Assembly: GCA_043228905.1 (NCBI GenBank) | Contig: JBHGNT010000006.1 | Location: 15,872,001-15,936,000 of the forward strand | Origin: Azolla caroliniana | Lineage: Eukaryota > Polypodiophyta | DNA length: 64,000 bases | Direction: 5' to 3' | Shown: positions 29,176-38,155 of the stretch, in pieces | Position numbering within the stretch: position 1 is the first letter of the stretch | How the letters are laid out: each line of letters begins with the position of its first letter | The notes under the pieces: model-generated | Seen by the model: only the letters and a program-made list of their open reading frames with translations | Told to the model about the DNA's origin: nothing | The model's database searches: none | Translations under genes and position numbers: made by a program

Positions 29176-30200
29176 AAGTAGAGCGCCTGAAAGAGGAACT
29201 CCGGCAGCTAAAGGACCGGGAGGACCGGAACCATCGCCAGATCAACAGCAAGCTCAAACAAAAAACGGAAGAATTTGAGCACTTGCACCGGGAGTATAAA
29301 CGGATGCAAACGGAGCACAAGGAACGGACGGATGAGCTCCGGCAAGCAGTTGATCGGACCGCAACGGCATACGCTAATGAACAAGCGGAAACCAGAAGAC
29401 GGTTGGAAGAGGCAGAGAAGGTTCGGACAGAGCTCCTCAGGCAACAGCAGGCGGAAAGAGAAAGAGCGGCGGCGGTACTGCAGAAGCTGCAAACAACATA
29501 TCAAGGGCAGCTGACGCACTACAAAGAGCAGGCGGAGGATACGGCTAATCTCATCAAGCAGTTGAAGGAGGAACAACAAGTTGTGGAAAGTAGAGCGCAA
29601 ATGGGAGCAAGTCGCATCCAGGATATCATGCGGGCCTGGTTGAACCAGACCAAGAGCTTGATTGACAACGGTTCCGTCAAATGGTGGACCAAGTGGGCCC
29701 AGAACGCGGCGGAACTCCAATTGCTCCGGGCTGACGTAGAGAACCGGCGGAAGGAGAGGGATGATTGCTATATGCTGACTTCCGAAGACTTCACCGGCAT
29801 AAGAGATGAGCTGGCCGAAGACTTTCAAGCCTTGGCAGAGGACCAACTAGGGCAAGTCCGGCAACTTGTAGCTCAGCTGGACGACGACAGGCTGGAGGCA
29901 CAGATCCAGTTTGAAAGCTACGAGAGGTCCCAGATCCGGGAAGAGAAGGCACGAGAACCGGTTACGGTCAACCTCAGTGATGAGGAACCGTTACTGGAAG
30001 GAGACCGGACTGGAAACAGTCAGACGGAGATGCCGGAGTCAGAGAAACAAACGGAGCAGCCGCCTATAGAGCAGCCGGAGCAGTCTCAGTCCCAACCGCA
30101 ACCACAGCAGCAGCAGCAAGCACAGCCGCAACAACCACAACCGGAAGAACAATTGGAAACTCTGGAACAAAGTATTTTGGACAATTTGGGTGAACAATGA
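29161..30200 (+). pseudogene. Gyp9 ORF3, coiled-coil part
   Basis: In the frame shifted by the deletion the sequence is fully open: EVERLKEELRQLKDREDRN, a long heptad-rich coil to about 29580, then RIQDIMRAWLNQTKSLIDNG, WWTKWAQNAAELQLLRADVE, IRDELAEDFQALAEDQLG and QVRQLVAQLDDDRLEAQIQF. A Gln-rich linker and the tail LETLEQSILDNLGEQ end it at the TGA at 30198-30200. High similarity to Gyp10 across the helical blocks indicates past selection on this protein. Confidence 0.8.
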
Positions 30201-30252
30201 AGGGGCCGAGCAGGGTTCGACGTACAAGGTACTGTCCCACGGGCGTGCCATG

Positions 30253-30671
30253 TGTTACCGGCCGGCAAGGAGTCCAAAATACGGAGTGAAGGAATTAATT
30301 AAGTATGGTTGTAAATAAGCATAGTGTGGACGGACGGACTGGAAACGGTATGCCGTTCCAGATCCGGACGGATCCCGAATAGGTGCGATAGGCACCGTTT
30401 TGTACTATGGGCCGGAAACCTATTTAAAGGCCCGAACCCCATTGTAATCGCAGCGGATAATTAATAGAGCGTATGGTGTTTATACTTCTGTGTTGATTTC
30501 CGTTCTGTAATTACTGTTATATCTTACACGTGTAATTAACAAAAGCGCTCTAATCGTGTGACCTACTTAAGTCGGTGTAATCGTTGAGTCATAATCCTAT
30601 GCCGTAATCACCCTTTGGTGAAGTGTCTCCGTGACACCTTGTGTTAGGCCTTGTCCGGTCAGAGAACAACA
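30253..30671 (+). repeat. Gyp9 3' LTR
   Basis: 419 bp, nearly identical to 12813-13231. It is followed by the target duplication GATGT, whose last T is the first base of the Cop6 3' LTR. Confidence 0.9.
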
Positions 30672-30675
30672 GATG

Positions 30676-31034
30676 TGTTGAGAATCAAACTCAACTTCCC
30701 TAGTGTGGGACACACCCTAGTGTGTGAACACCCCACCAACTATTGTAGTAACTAGTGTGTCATAGAATCTTATAGTTCTATGACACATATTCATTGTAGT
30801 TAAGTCTCCACCTCCCTTTAGTTAAGAGGCGGTTGTAGAAAGAGAATATAGAGAGAAGGTGACTATATAAGCACCTTCCCACCTTATTTATAGTTAATGG
30901 TCATTCTTATAATCCTTTCCTTGATAATATAGTCTTCACTTGTTTTTTGTATACGTCGAGATCTCTCACTCTCACTCTCACTCTATCTCACACACACACA
31001 TATCTCTTCCGTTGCACACTCTCATTTCTTTACA
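30676..31034 (+). repeat. Cop6 3' LTR
   Basis: TGTTGAGAATCAAACTC to TTTCTTTACA, 359 bp, matching 6256-6648. Gyp9 inserted two bases into its left edge, which is why the LTR looks solitary until the target duplications are compared. Confidence 0.85.
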
Positions 31035-31125
31035 ATTAGACATGTTGGCTAACACATAACACTCGATTATAACACAAGAGGTCACGAGTTTGAATCGTAA
31101 CATGACCGTTGTCATGTCTGTGACA
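31035..31125 (-). repeat. Chr5 3' LTR, proximal piece, with tRNA-like sequence
   Basis: In sense (minus) it starts TGTCACAGACATGAC just after a polypurine run (AAACAGGGGGGATAA, 31126-31140). On the plus strand 31041-31104 reads like a tRNA: TTGGCTAACACATAACAC (A-box region), GATTATAACACAAGAGGTCA, and the B-box-like GAGTTTGAATC. It lies antisense to the element, as in Chr7. Confidence 0.55.
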
Positions 31126-31150
31126 TTATCCCCCCTGTTTAGCGCTGACT

Positions 31151-33945
31151 TCAAGGTGGCGCAGGCTTGTGTGGAAAATGAAGATGGAAATGACGAACTG
31201 CCTTGGCTGCATTCATCATATGGTATTGAGGTTCCCAAGTAGCTTCAGATATTGGGTATCCTTTCCAGCATACCAAATAATAGAGTTTTTGACGTAGAAG
31301 CTTGGACCCGAGGATTTCTTCAACTTCATAGTCATTGCCACACTCCAACTCGACGGGCAGTGGTTGAGCGGGTTGCCATCCAGGAAGTACAGAGGGATGG
31401 TAAACCTCCAAGAGGGATACATGGAAAATGTCATGGATGCGATAGTGTGGTGGAAGATTGAGCTGATAGGCCATGGGATTGATACACTTGGAGATACGAA
31501 AGGGGCCCAATTTTGTGTAATCTAGTTTGGCACATGGATGAGTGGTCGTAATATTGCACCGTAGTAGCCAAACCATGTCACTTACTTGAAAGTTGGGGGC
31601 CAGATCCCGTAGATTGTTGGCCATTTCCTTTTGCCTGTCTTGCGCATTAACGAGCTCAAGAGTTAGATCTTGGTGGATTTCTTTTAGATGAAGTGCCTGC
31701 TCTTCAGCTGAGGGGTTCACTGAACCAGAGGGAAGGGATATGTTGACGCGAGGCTGGAAACCAAAGATGGAAAAGAATGGGGAGGTTCTGATGGATGAAT
31801 GAAGGGTGTTATTATAAGAGAATTCAGCCAACAGGAGGAATGTAGTCCAATCGTCTTGTTGGTAACTCACCACACATTGAAGATATTGCTCTAATACCTC
31901 ATTTACGCGTTTCGCTTGCCTGTTTGTTTGTGGATGGAATGCCATCAATAACTTGGTGGTGGTGCCAAGAATATGGAAGAGATGTTTCAAAAAATGGGAA
32001 ATAAATGAGGCACCATGACCGAAGACGATGTCTTCAGGTAACCCATTGAGGCGAACAACATTAGATTTGTTATCTCTAAGCCTGAGATGACTTTGGAACA
32101 TGGTATAAAATGTGCCATTTTGGTAAATCAGTCCACGACTACCAAGACGAAGTCATGTCCCTCAGAGAGTGGCAAGTCAGTGATGAAGTCCATAGATATG
32201 GATGACCACGACTGATCCGGTAGTGGGAGAGGTCGAAGTAGTCCATACGGGCAATGCTGAACTGTTTTGGATCGAGCACAGATGTCACAAGTCTTGATGA
32301 ATTCTTTCACTAGCTTCCATTGTTTGGGCCACCAATAGGTCCAAGAGATCGGCTCTAAAGTTTTGGCGACCCCAAAAGGGCTTGCAAGTGAACCATCGTG
32401 GCATTAAGTTAGAATGCAAACTCGACATGGACCTTCCGGGACATAGACTAGATTGTTCCTTAGGAGTACCCCATCTTGAAAGGAGAAATTTTCAAGGTCA
32501 TCTTGATGTGATTGATGAGTTGGGTCCTTGAAACATGCTTTGATTTCCTGAGCAAAGCTATCGGTTGTAGTGGCCGTGGTGATTTTAGCAAGGAGGGTGT
32601 TGTCTTGGAGGACATATGTTGTGAAGACTTGAACTTGATTAGGTGCCAATAGACATTGGGATTGTTGGTCATATGCCTTGTCCCCGAGGCAGGGTGCTAG
32701 CTTTGGCCACCTAGAAAGAGCATCGACTTTGCTATGCTGGTGTGCTGGATGAAATGTGATTTCGAAGTCATTGTCGGCAAGGAAAATTGACCATCGAGCT
32801 TGTTGACGATTCAAGGTGCGGGTAGAAGAAAAATAGAGAAGGTTTTTGTGGTTGGTTACGACTTGAACATAGTGTTGGGCCCCAGCTTGGTTAGGCCTCC
32901 ATTCCTCGAACGTAGAGATAATGGAGGCAAGTTCCTTGTTATAGATCGGGTAGTTGATCTCAGGAGCTATGAATTTACATGAGTAGTAAGCTACCGGATG
33001 GTATACCCCATCGTTGTTGGGTTGTGAGAGGATAGCGCCGATAGCAAAGTCAGACGCATCTGTTTCCACTATGAATGGCTTTGTTGGGTCGAGGTGAAGA
33101 AGTACTCAGGCAGTCATAAAGGCAGATTTCAGCGCCATGAATGCAAATTGTTCTCCCAACATCCAACAGAAGGGTCGGTCCTTACGAGTGAGTGCAACCA
33201 ATGGTTGCACAATTTTGGAGAACCCTTTAATAAATCAACGATAGAAATTTGTAGAGCCAATGAAGGATTGAATATCTCTTACTTGGGTGGGAGGTTGCCA
33301 TTCTTGAACTGTGGCCACTTTTCGTTGATCCATGGAAATACCATCGGGAGAGATGATGTAGCCTAGAAATTCTACAGAAGACTGCTCGAATGCGCACTTC
33401 TCATATTTGGCGTAAAGACCGTGTTCCCGAAGTCTTGACAGCACCAGGCAGACATGCTGCTCATGGGTATCGAGATTCTAGGAGTAGATGAGAATGTCAT
33501 CTTAATAGGCCATGATGAATTGGTCGAGATACTCGCGGAAGATATCATTCATCAAGTGTTGGAATATGGTGGGGACGTTGGTTAGCCCAAATGGCATGAT
33601 ACGATACTTGAACAACCCGTATCGGGTTCAGAATGTTGGCTTCCATTCGTCTCGTAGATCAATTTTTGAGAACACTCGTCCATGCTGAAAGCAGTCCAAA
33701 AGATTTGGAATCAAAGGTAGTGGGTAGCGATTGTTGATTGTTACCTTGTTAAGTCCTCAGTAGTCGACACATAGATGCAAGGAGCCATCTTTTTTCTTGA
33801 CGAACGAGATTGGTGCCCTGGCCGGAGATTTTGCATGACGAATGAACCCTTTCACCAAGTTTTCGTCGATGTATGCACGACGCACATCCAACTCTAGCTC
33901 GAATAACCGGTAGATGGGAGGGTTAAAGCATGCGAGTGGAATCAA
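31151..33945 (-). pseudogene. Chr5 pol relic: RT, RNase H, integrase, chromodomain
   Basis: From right to left: RT start (33945-33757, [20 protein letters not shown], then [13 protein letters not shown]), RT core with the YxDD site near 33510 where the second codon is a stop, and RT end (33444-33235, EFLGYIISPDGISMDQRKV). RNase H follows (33069-32404, METDASDFAIGAILSQ), then an integrase zinc site remnant (32310-32128, CDICARSKTVQHCPYG). The integrase core follows (32101 on), where the second catalytic Asp reads GHG and the Glu reads Lys (RQAKRVNEVL). Last is a readable chromodomain (YEVEEILGSKLLRQKL, LVCWKGYPISEATWEP). Inactive on several counts. Confidence 0.8.
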
Positions 33946-34225
33946 TTAGCCATGTCTTTGACATAACTAATTAGCTATGCAAAAAGCTACCAGTGATAAA
34001 TAGTCATTTTTGCACCATGAATGAAAACATTAGAATGTTTTAATTATAGAAATAAGCACCATAAATGTGTAACATAAACGTGCAACATAAATGGATATGT
34101 GCACCATAAGTTATATACTGAATTCCTAGGTCCATTATGCATGATCCATTGCCACATCACGTTGGCCATCACTTTGTGATTATTCAAGCTTAGGTTACTG
34201 CCACTGTTCCTAAACCCTATTCAGC
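33946..34225. other. AT-rich anonymous sequence
   Basis: No gene or element end recognised. It contains one AATTAGCTATGC string faintly like the repeat at 59.7-61.6 kb. Confidence 0.5.
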
Positions 34226-34735
34226 TGACTCCTCCATTGCCACCATTCTACACTCAGTTTCCGCCACTGTGCGGTCCAAACATCATCTGCCACAGTTTGA
34301 TCCGATGGAGTTGACTCCTCCATTGCCACCATTCTACACTCAGTTGCCGCCATTGTTTGGTCCAAGCATCATCTGCCATTGTTCTCTCCTATTGAGTTCA
34401 CTTCTCCATTGCCACCATTCTACACTCAGTTGCTGCTACTATTCGGTCGTGGATTGCTGCCATTGTTCGATCCGACGGAGTTCACTCCTCCACTGCCGCC
34501 ATTCTACACTCAGTTTCCGCCACTATGCGTTCGTGGAATGATCTACCATTGTTTGATCTAACAGAGTTCACTCCTCCATTGCCACCATTCTACACTCAGT
34601 TACCGCCACTGTTCGGTCCTGGATCGCAATAACTATTCGATCTAACGGAGTTCACTCCTCCATTGCCACCATTCTCACTCAGTTGCCACCACTGTTCAGT
34701 CCTAGATTGCAATAATTGTTCCATTTGTTGATTAT
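34226..34735 (+). repeat. Tandem minisatellite, six units of 84-86 bp
   Basis: Units start at about 34226, 34312, 34398, 34482, 34568 and 34652, each beginning (T/C)RACTCCTCCATTGCC and containing CCACCATTCTACACTCAG. Spacing alternates between 86 and 84 bp, so no single reading frame runs through the array and it is unlikely to be coding. Confidence 0.9.
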
Positions 34736-35318
34736 CTTGTGTATTGCGGAATAATTTTGTGTATTGTTGTTGCCCATAGTCATCTTAGCTCGTTCCTGAC
34801 AATGGTTGAGTAGCTTTCACTCCGCTGCAACAAACATAAAACTACTAATGGTGGGATCACTCTTGTGAATAACCGGTTTGCATGTGGTTTAGTAAATAGC
34901 TACGTGTCCTTTTTTGTGTGGAAATTTACTAATGAATATTTCAAGCCAAATGGAAGGGGAAGGAGGGTGTTTACCAATACCCCTCATGGATCATCAGGAT
35001 AGGGATGACGCTATTAGTACACAACAAGCGATACGAAAGTATTGGGCAGAAAAGAAAAGGAAACATCGTCAATTATTGAAGGATACAAAGCCACATTCAC
35101 TAAAGGTAAGGATAGCATTGGTTGCGATATAAGTCTGAATACCACTAAGAATGGAAGTAAGGAGACTATTATCATAGAGAGAAAGGTTGTAGACCATTTC
35201 AATGTTCAGACCAAGCACATCAACAATGAAGACAAGAAGGTAGTACTTCTGGAATATTAAATGATCCATCGATAAAAGAGTTAGTTGATTGTGATGGTAT
35301 TAATGCATGTTCTATGTT
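34736..35318. other. Anonymous sequence, two short overlapping frames
   Basis: Frames at 34914-35132 and 35042-35260 (about 72 codons each, Lys/Glu-rich) show no similarity I recognise and no repeat elsewhere in the window. I would not call a gene. Confidence 0.4.
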
Positions 35319-35500
35319 GACCATACGGTCGTGACAAGGAGTGTAGAATGGTAGATCATCGGTGGGTAGAGCCTAGATGTAAGAGAGGTTTAGGGTTTAG
35401 GGGTTTAGGAGGGGTGTGGGGTTTAGGGATTAGGGTTTAGGGTTGATGACCTTGCAGTCGTAACAAGGAGTGCGGAATGATGGATCATCGGAGGGTAGAG
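35319..35500 (+). repeat. Direct repeat pair flanking TTTAGGG-like sequence
   Basis: About 50 bp at 35321-35371 (GGTCGTGACAAGGAGTGTAG...) recurs at 35449-35500 (CAGTCGTAACAAGGAGTGCG...). Between them, 35388-35443 is a degenerate run of TTTAGGG, the plant telomere heptamer. The second copy contains AGTCGTAACAAGG, GCGGAA and GGATCAT in the order found at the 3' end of 18S rRNA, with the middle missing. Confidence 0.7.
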
Positions 35501-35924
35501 TTAGGCGAAGAGGAACACCAAGCTTGATTTGAGCGCACCCGAATCAAATATGAGGTAGAGGAAGGGGAGAGGGAGACGACATGATTAGGAATAGGGGGTT
35601 AGATAAAAGAGAGGGGTAAGGGGAGGGGATTAACATACTAATTAAAAATAAAGTGCAAGAGAGAGAGAGGGAGGGAAGGAGGGATTAACACATAATTAAG
35701 CCTAGGATTAAAAATAAATAAATAAACAAGATTAAAGATATAATTAAAATTTAAAAACGAGGGGTAAGGGGAGGGGAGAGGATTAACATACTAAGGCTAA
35801 ACATAAACACTAATGGAAACGATTAACACATAAACATAATAAGAAAAAAATAACATAATCCAAGAACTAAAACGTAATCATAATTCTAGAAACATAAACC
35901 TAAAAACAAGGTAAGGGGAGGGTA

Positions 35925-35970
<46 letters not shown>

Positions 35971-36490
35971 TTAAAACATAATTAAGTCTAAGATTAAAAT
36001 TAAAAACGAGATTAAAAACATAGTTAAAAATTAAAAAGTGGGGTAAGGGGAGATAAGGGGAAATCCCCCCCTCTAACTCATACTCTACCCCTCCCTAGTA
36101 TCTTAATAAACCCCCTTCTTACTATCCCCTCTCTAATATAAAAACCCCCTTCACCCACCACACCACCCCTCCCTCCTATCCTAATCATAAACATTATAGA
36201 AGTACACCACACCCCACTAATCCTCCCCATACCACACACCATAGGAACCCACCTTCTAGCCGACCAAAAAACGACTAGAACATCGTGATAAGCGTGTTAA
36301 CAAGCACTTTAGACACACTGTGCATCCTTGTAGACACCTATTTTATCTTCTTAATAGGATCACCTCCACCCCAGACACTTTTATGTGGCTAGGTAATACA
36401 AATACATGTTTCCCCTTCCGCCCACGCCAAAAAAAATCCAATAGTAATAGACTACGAAAAAAGTTTTGGAAACCACTTAATGCTACCCTT
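35501..36490. other. Purine-rich then pyrimidine-rich noncoding stretch
   Basis: It contains at least four copies of a GGGGTAAGGGGAGG core (near 35613, 35761, 35910, 36041), a (GT)n(GA)n microsatellite at about 35925-35968, A-rich sequence between, and after 36063 an abrupt switch to C-rich sequence. It is probably the 5' flank or leader of Ple11; no open frame. Confidence 0.5.
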
Positions 36491-37632
36491 TGAATAGAAA
36501 GTAAAATTCACAATTGATCTAAACACCCCCTCACAAATAATGAAACACAATTGCTAAGCTTAGGACTCAAATACATTCCACCATCCTCTCTACCTTCCAC
36601 TAATACTATCGTTAAAGAATTTGCTAGTTTAAGTAGATCTTTACGTTTAAAACATTTCTTTAGAGACATGGACTCACCCCCCCTTAATCCATTTAAACTA
36701 CCAAATCCTAATTGGAATCCACCATCTCAATATCCCCCTCTTGAAAATATTATTAAAAAACATGAAACCCTCCTATTGTCTAAACTCCAACAACCTAAAC
36801 CCAAACCTGTTAGGACACCATTTCACCTTCGCACAACCCTTAAGAGCATTAGGAAAAACAACCAAATTATCGTTCTTCTGGCTAATAAGAACATGGGAGT
36901 ATGTGATCTAGACAAAGATACCTATTATGAAAAAACTATAAACCACCTCTTGGATACCACCACCTATAGAAAAGTAACGCATTTTCCATTAGAAGAAATC
37001 TTATATTGCCTTAATAGTATAGTGCAAAAAAATCTAGGAACACTTTCCTTTATCAAAGCTAATTACATACTCCATAAACCCCTAAAGGGATATCAAGTAT
37101 CTAATATTTAATTTCTCCCTAAACTCCATAAAACACCCATTAGCTTTAGACCCATCTGTTCTTATAATAACTCAATATTCGAGCAAACCTCGAAATGGCT
37201 ACAATTTCAACTTTTACCCATCCTAGTACTCCAAAAACAATACCTAAAAGACTCACACTCCCTCATCCAGAAACTAGAACTCGAAGCACTTCATCGTCTC
37301 TTTTGATGTAGAATCCCTTTATCCTAACATTCCCCCTAAGTTAGAACTCGAAGCACTTCTCCATATCATCTCCCCCGATTTTTCATTAGCCAAGACTAAT
37401 CTTATCTATATCACTACCTGACCTTCGATAATCAAGTATACCAACAAATCAAAGGAACAACTATGGGTAGCAACTTCTCAGTTGTCTATGCATGCATTTT
37501 CTTATCACACTTAGAAAACTCACAAACCATACCCCATCTCTTCTATTTTACTAGGTACATAGATGATGCATTCGGGGTTTGGACAGGTACAAAACCCCAA
37601 CTCTTAGACTTCCTCAATTTCTATAGCCTTTT
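36491..37632 (+). pseudogene. Ple11 reverse transcriptase, N-terminal two thirds
   Basis: After two stops (36491, 36515) the frame gives the N-terminal block HPLTNNETQLLSLGLKYIPP typical of Penelope-like RTs. It continues with a 180-codon open stretch ending in NKNMGVCDLDKDTYYEKTIN, LDTTTYRKV and KPLKGYQVSNI, where a TAA (37109-37111) interrupts. Then come LPKLHKTPISFRPICSYNNS, motif A FDVESLYPNIPP (near 37292-37327, after a frameshift), GTTMGSNFSVVYA and the catalytic YIDDAFGVW near 37558-37584. An 18-bp string, TAGAACTCGAAGCACTTC, occurs twice (37268 and 37340). Several frameshifts show it is dead. Confidence 0.8.
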
Positions 37633-38050
37633 TGAAAACGATTACTTGCGGAAGCGTTAGAAAATAGAGAAAGTGGAGAATACACAGAGTACACGGGAGA
37701 GATAGAGAGAGGAGAACGTAAAAGCTATATTCAAAACAATATAAACACTCTCCACTTACAACTATGCTCAGTAGTGCTCACTATTTATACAAGTCCTCGT
37801 GGGACTGAAAAAAGTACCGCGTACTTCAATGCTCACACGAGCATCTGACACTTACTACGAGACTATAACTGCCTAGTAGTCTAAACTAATACTAGGCTTC
37901 CGGTTACGGATTGGATCCGGCTAACCGGCTACCCAACTCACCGGCTCTGTTGCTTGCCGGCTCGGTTGCTCACTGGCTTACCGATCCGTCTCGCTCACCG
38001 GCTTAGGCTTATCCAGCCGATCCGGCTCCAGTTGAGCTTGCCACTCAACA
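37633..38050 (-). repeat. Cop12 3' LTR
   Basis: 418 bp, close match to 58169-58582. The TATAAATAG promoter core is read on the minus strand near 37786-37796. Confidence 0.9.
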
Positions 38051-38065
38051 CTCCCCCTCAAGCTC
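38051..38065 (-). promoter_or_regulatory. Cop12 polypurine tract
   Basis: The minus strand reads GAGCTTGAGGGGGAG immediately before the 3' LTR. A second purine run, TTGAGGGGGAGAAGAAGGGG, lies upstream near 38720-38740 at the end of RNase H. Confidence 0.8.
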
Positions 38066-38155
38066 AACTTGAGGTTGGATCCTAGTGTCAGCCTCTGTGG
38101 CAGTCGGTTCTTCCAATCGACTTCTCCTAGCGTCGCTCTGCCTTGCTCGCGCTCC

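Larger units (their letters stand above)
12813..30671 (+). mobile_element. Gyp9: three-LTR Ty3/gypsy complex, split by Gyp10
   Basis: Three near-identical LTRs (12813-13231, 24902-25310, 30253-30671) with one pair of outer target duplications GATGT (12808-12812 and 30672-30676) show that the whole block entered Cop6 as one unit or grew inside one insertion site. Internal unit 1 (13232-24901, minus Gyp10) has gag fused to the tail of ORF3. Internal unit 2 (25311-30252) has an inverted protease/RT-start piece, then RNase H, integrase and ORF3 in sense. Neither unit encodes the RT catalytic core. Confidence 0.85.
6256..31034 (+). mobile_element. Cop6: copia element, split by Chr7 and Gyp9
   Basis: 5' LTR 6256-6648 and 3' LTR 30676-31034 are copies of one sequence and are flanked by ATTGG (6251-6255) and ATTAG (31035-31039), a 5-bp target duplication with one mismatch. 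Removing Chr7 (7032-10240) and Gyp9 (12813-30671) leaves about 3.7 kb: primer site, gag start, an internal gag-to-integrase deletion near 10285, integrase end, reverse transcriptase and RNase H. Multiple TAG/TAA codons show it is inactive. Confidence 0.85.
5930..33945 (-). mobile_element. Chr5: truncated chromovirus, split by Cop6
   Basis: A minus-strand Ty3/gypsy chromovirus. Its 3' LTR is in two pieces (about 5930-6255 and 31035-31125) because Cop6 inserted into it. The internal region 31126-33945 runs, in coding order right to left, from reverse transcriptase through RNase H and integrase to a chromodomain. Gag, protease and the 5' LTR are missing beyond 33945. The left end near 5930 is uncertain, since no second LTR is available for comparison. 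Confidence 0.7.

Noticed and set aside
34914-35260. Two small overlapping genes
   Set aside because: Short frames in AT-rich sequence with no similarity, no repeat support and no neighbouring regulatory signal.
35456-35488. Genuine 18S rRNA gene fragment
   Set aside because: Only three short blocks match with the middle missing and no flanking rRNA; kept as a finding, not as an rRNA feature.
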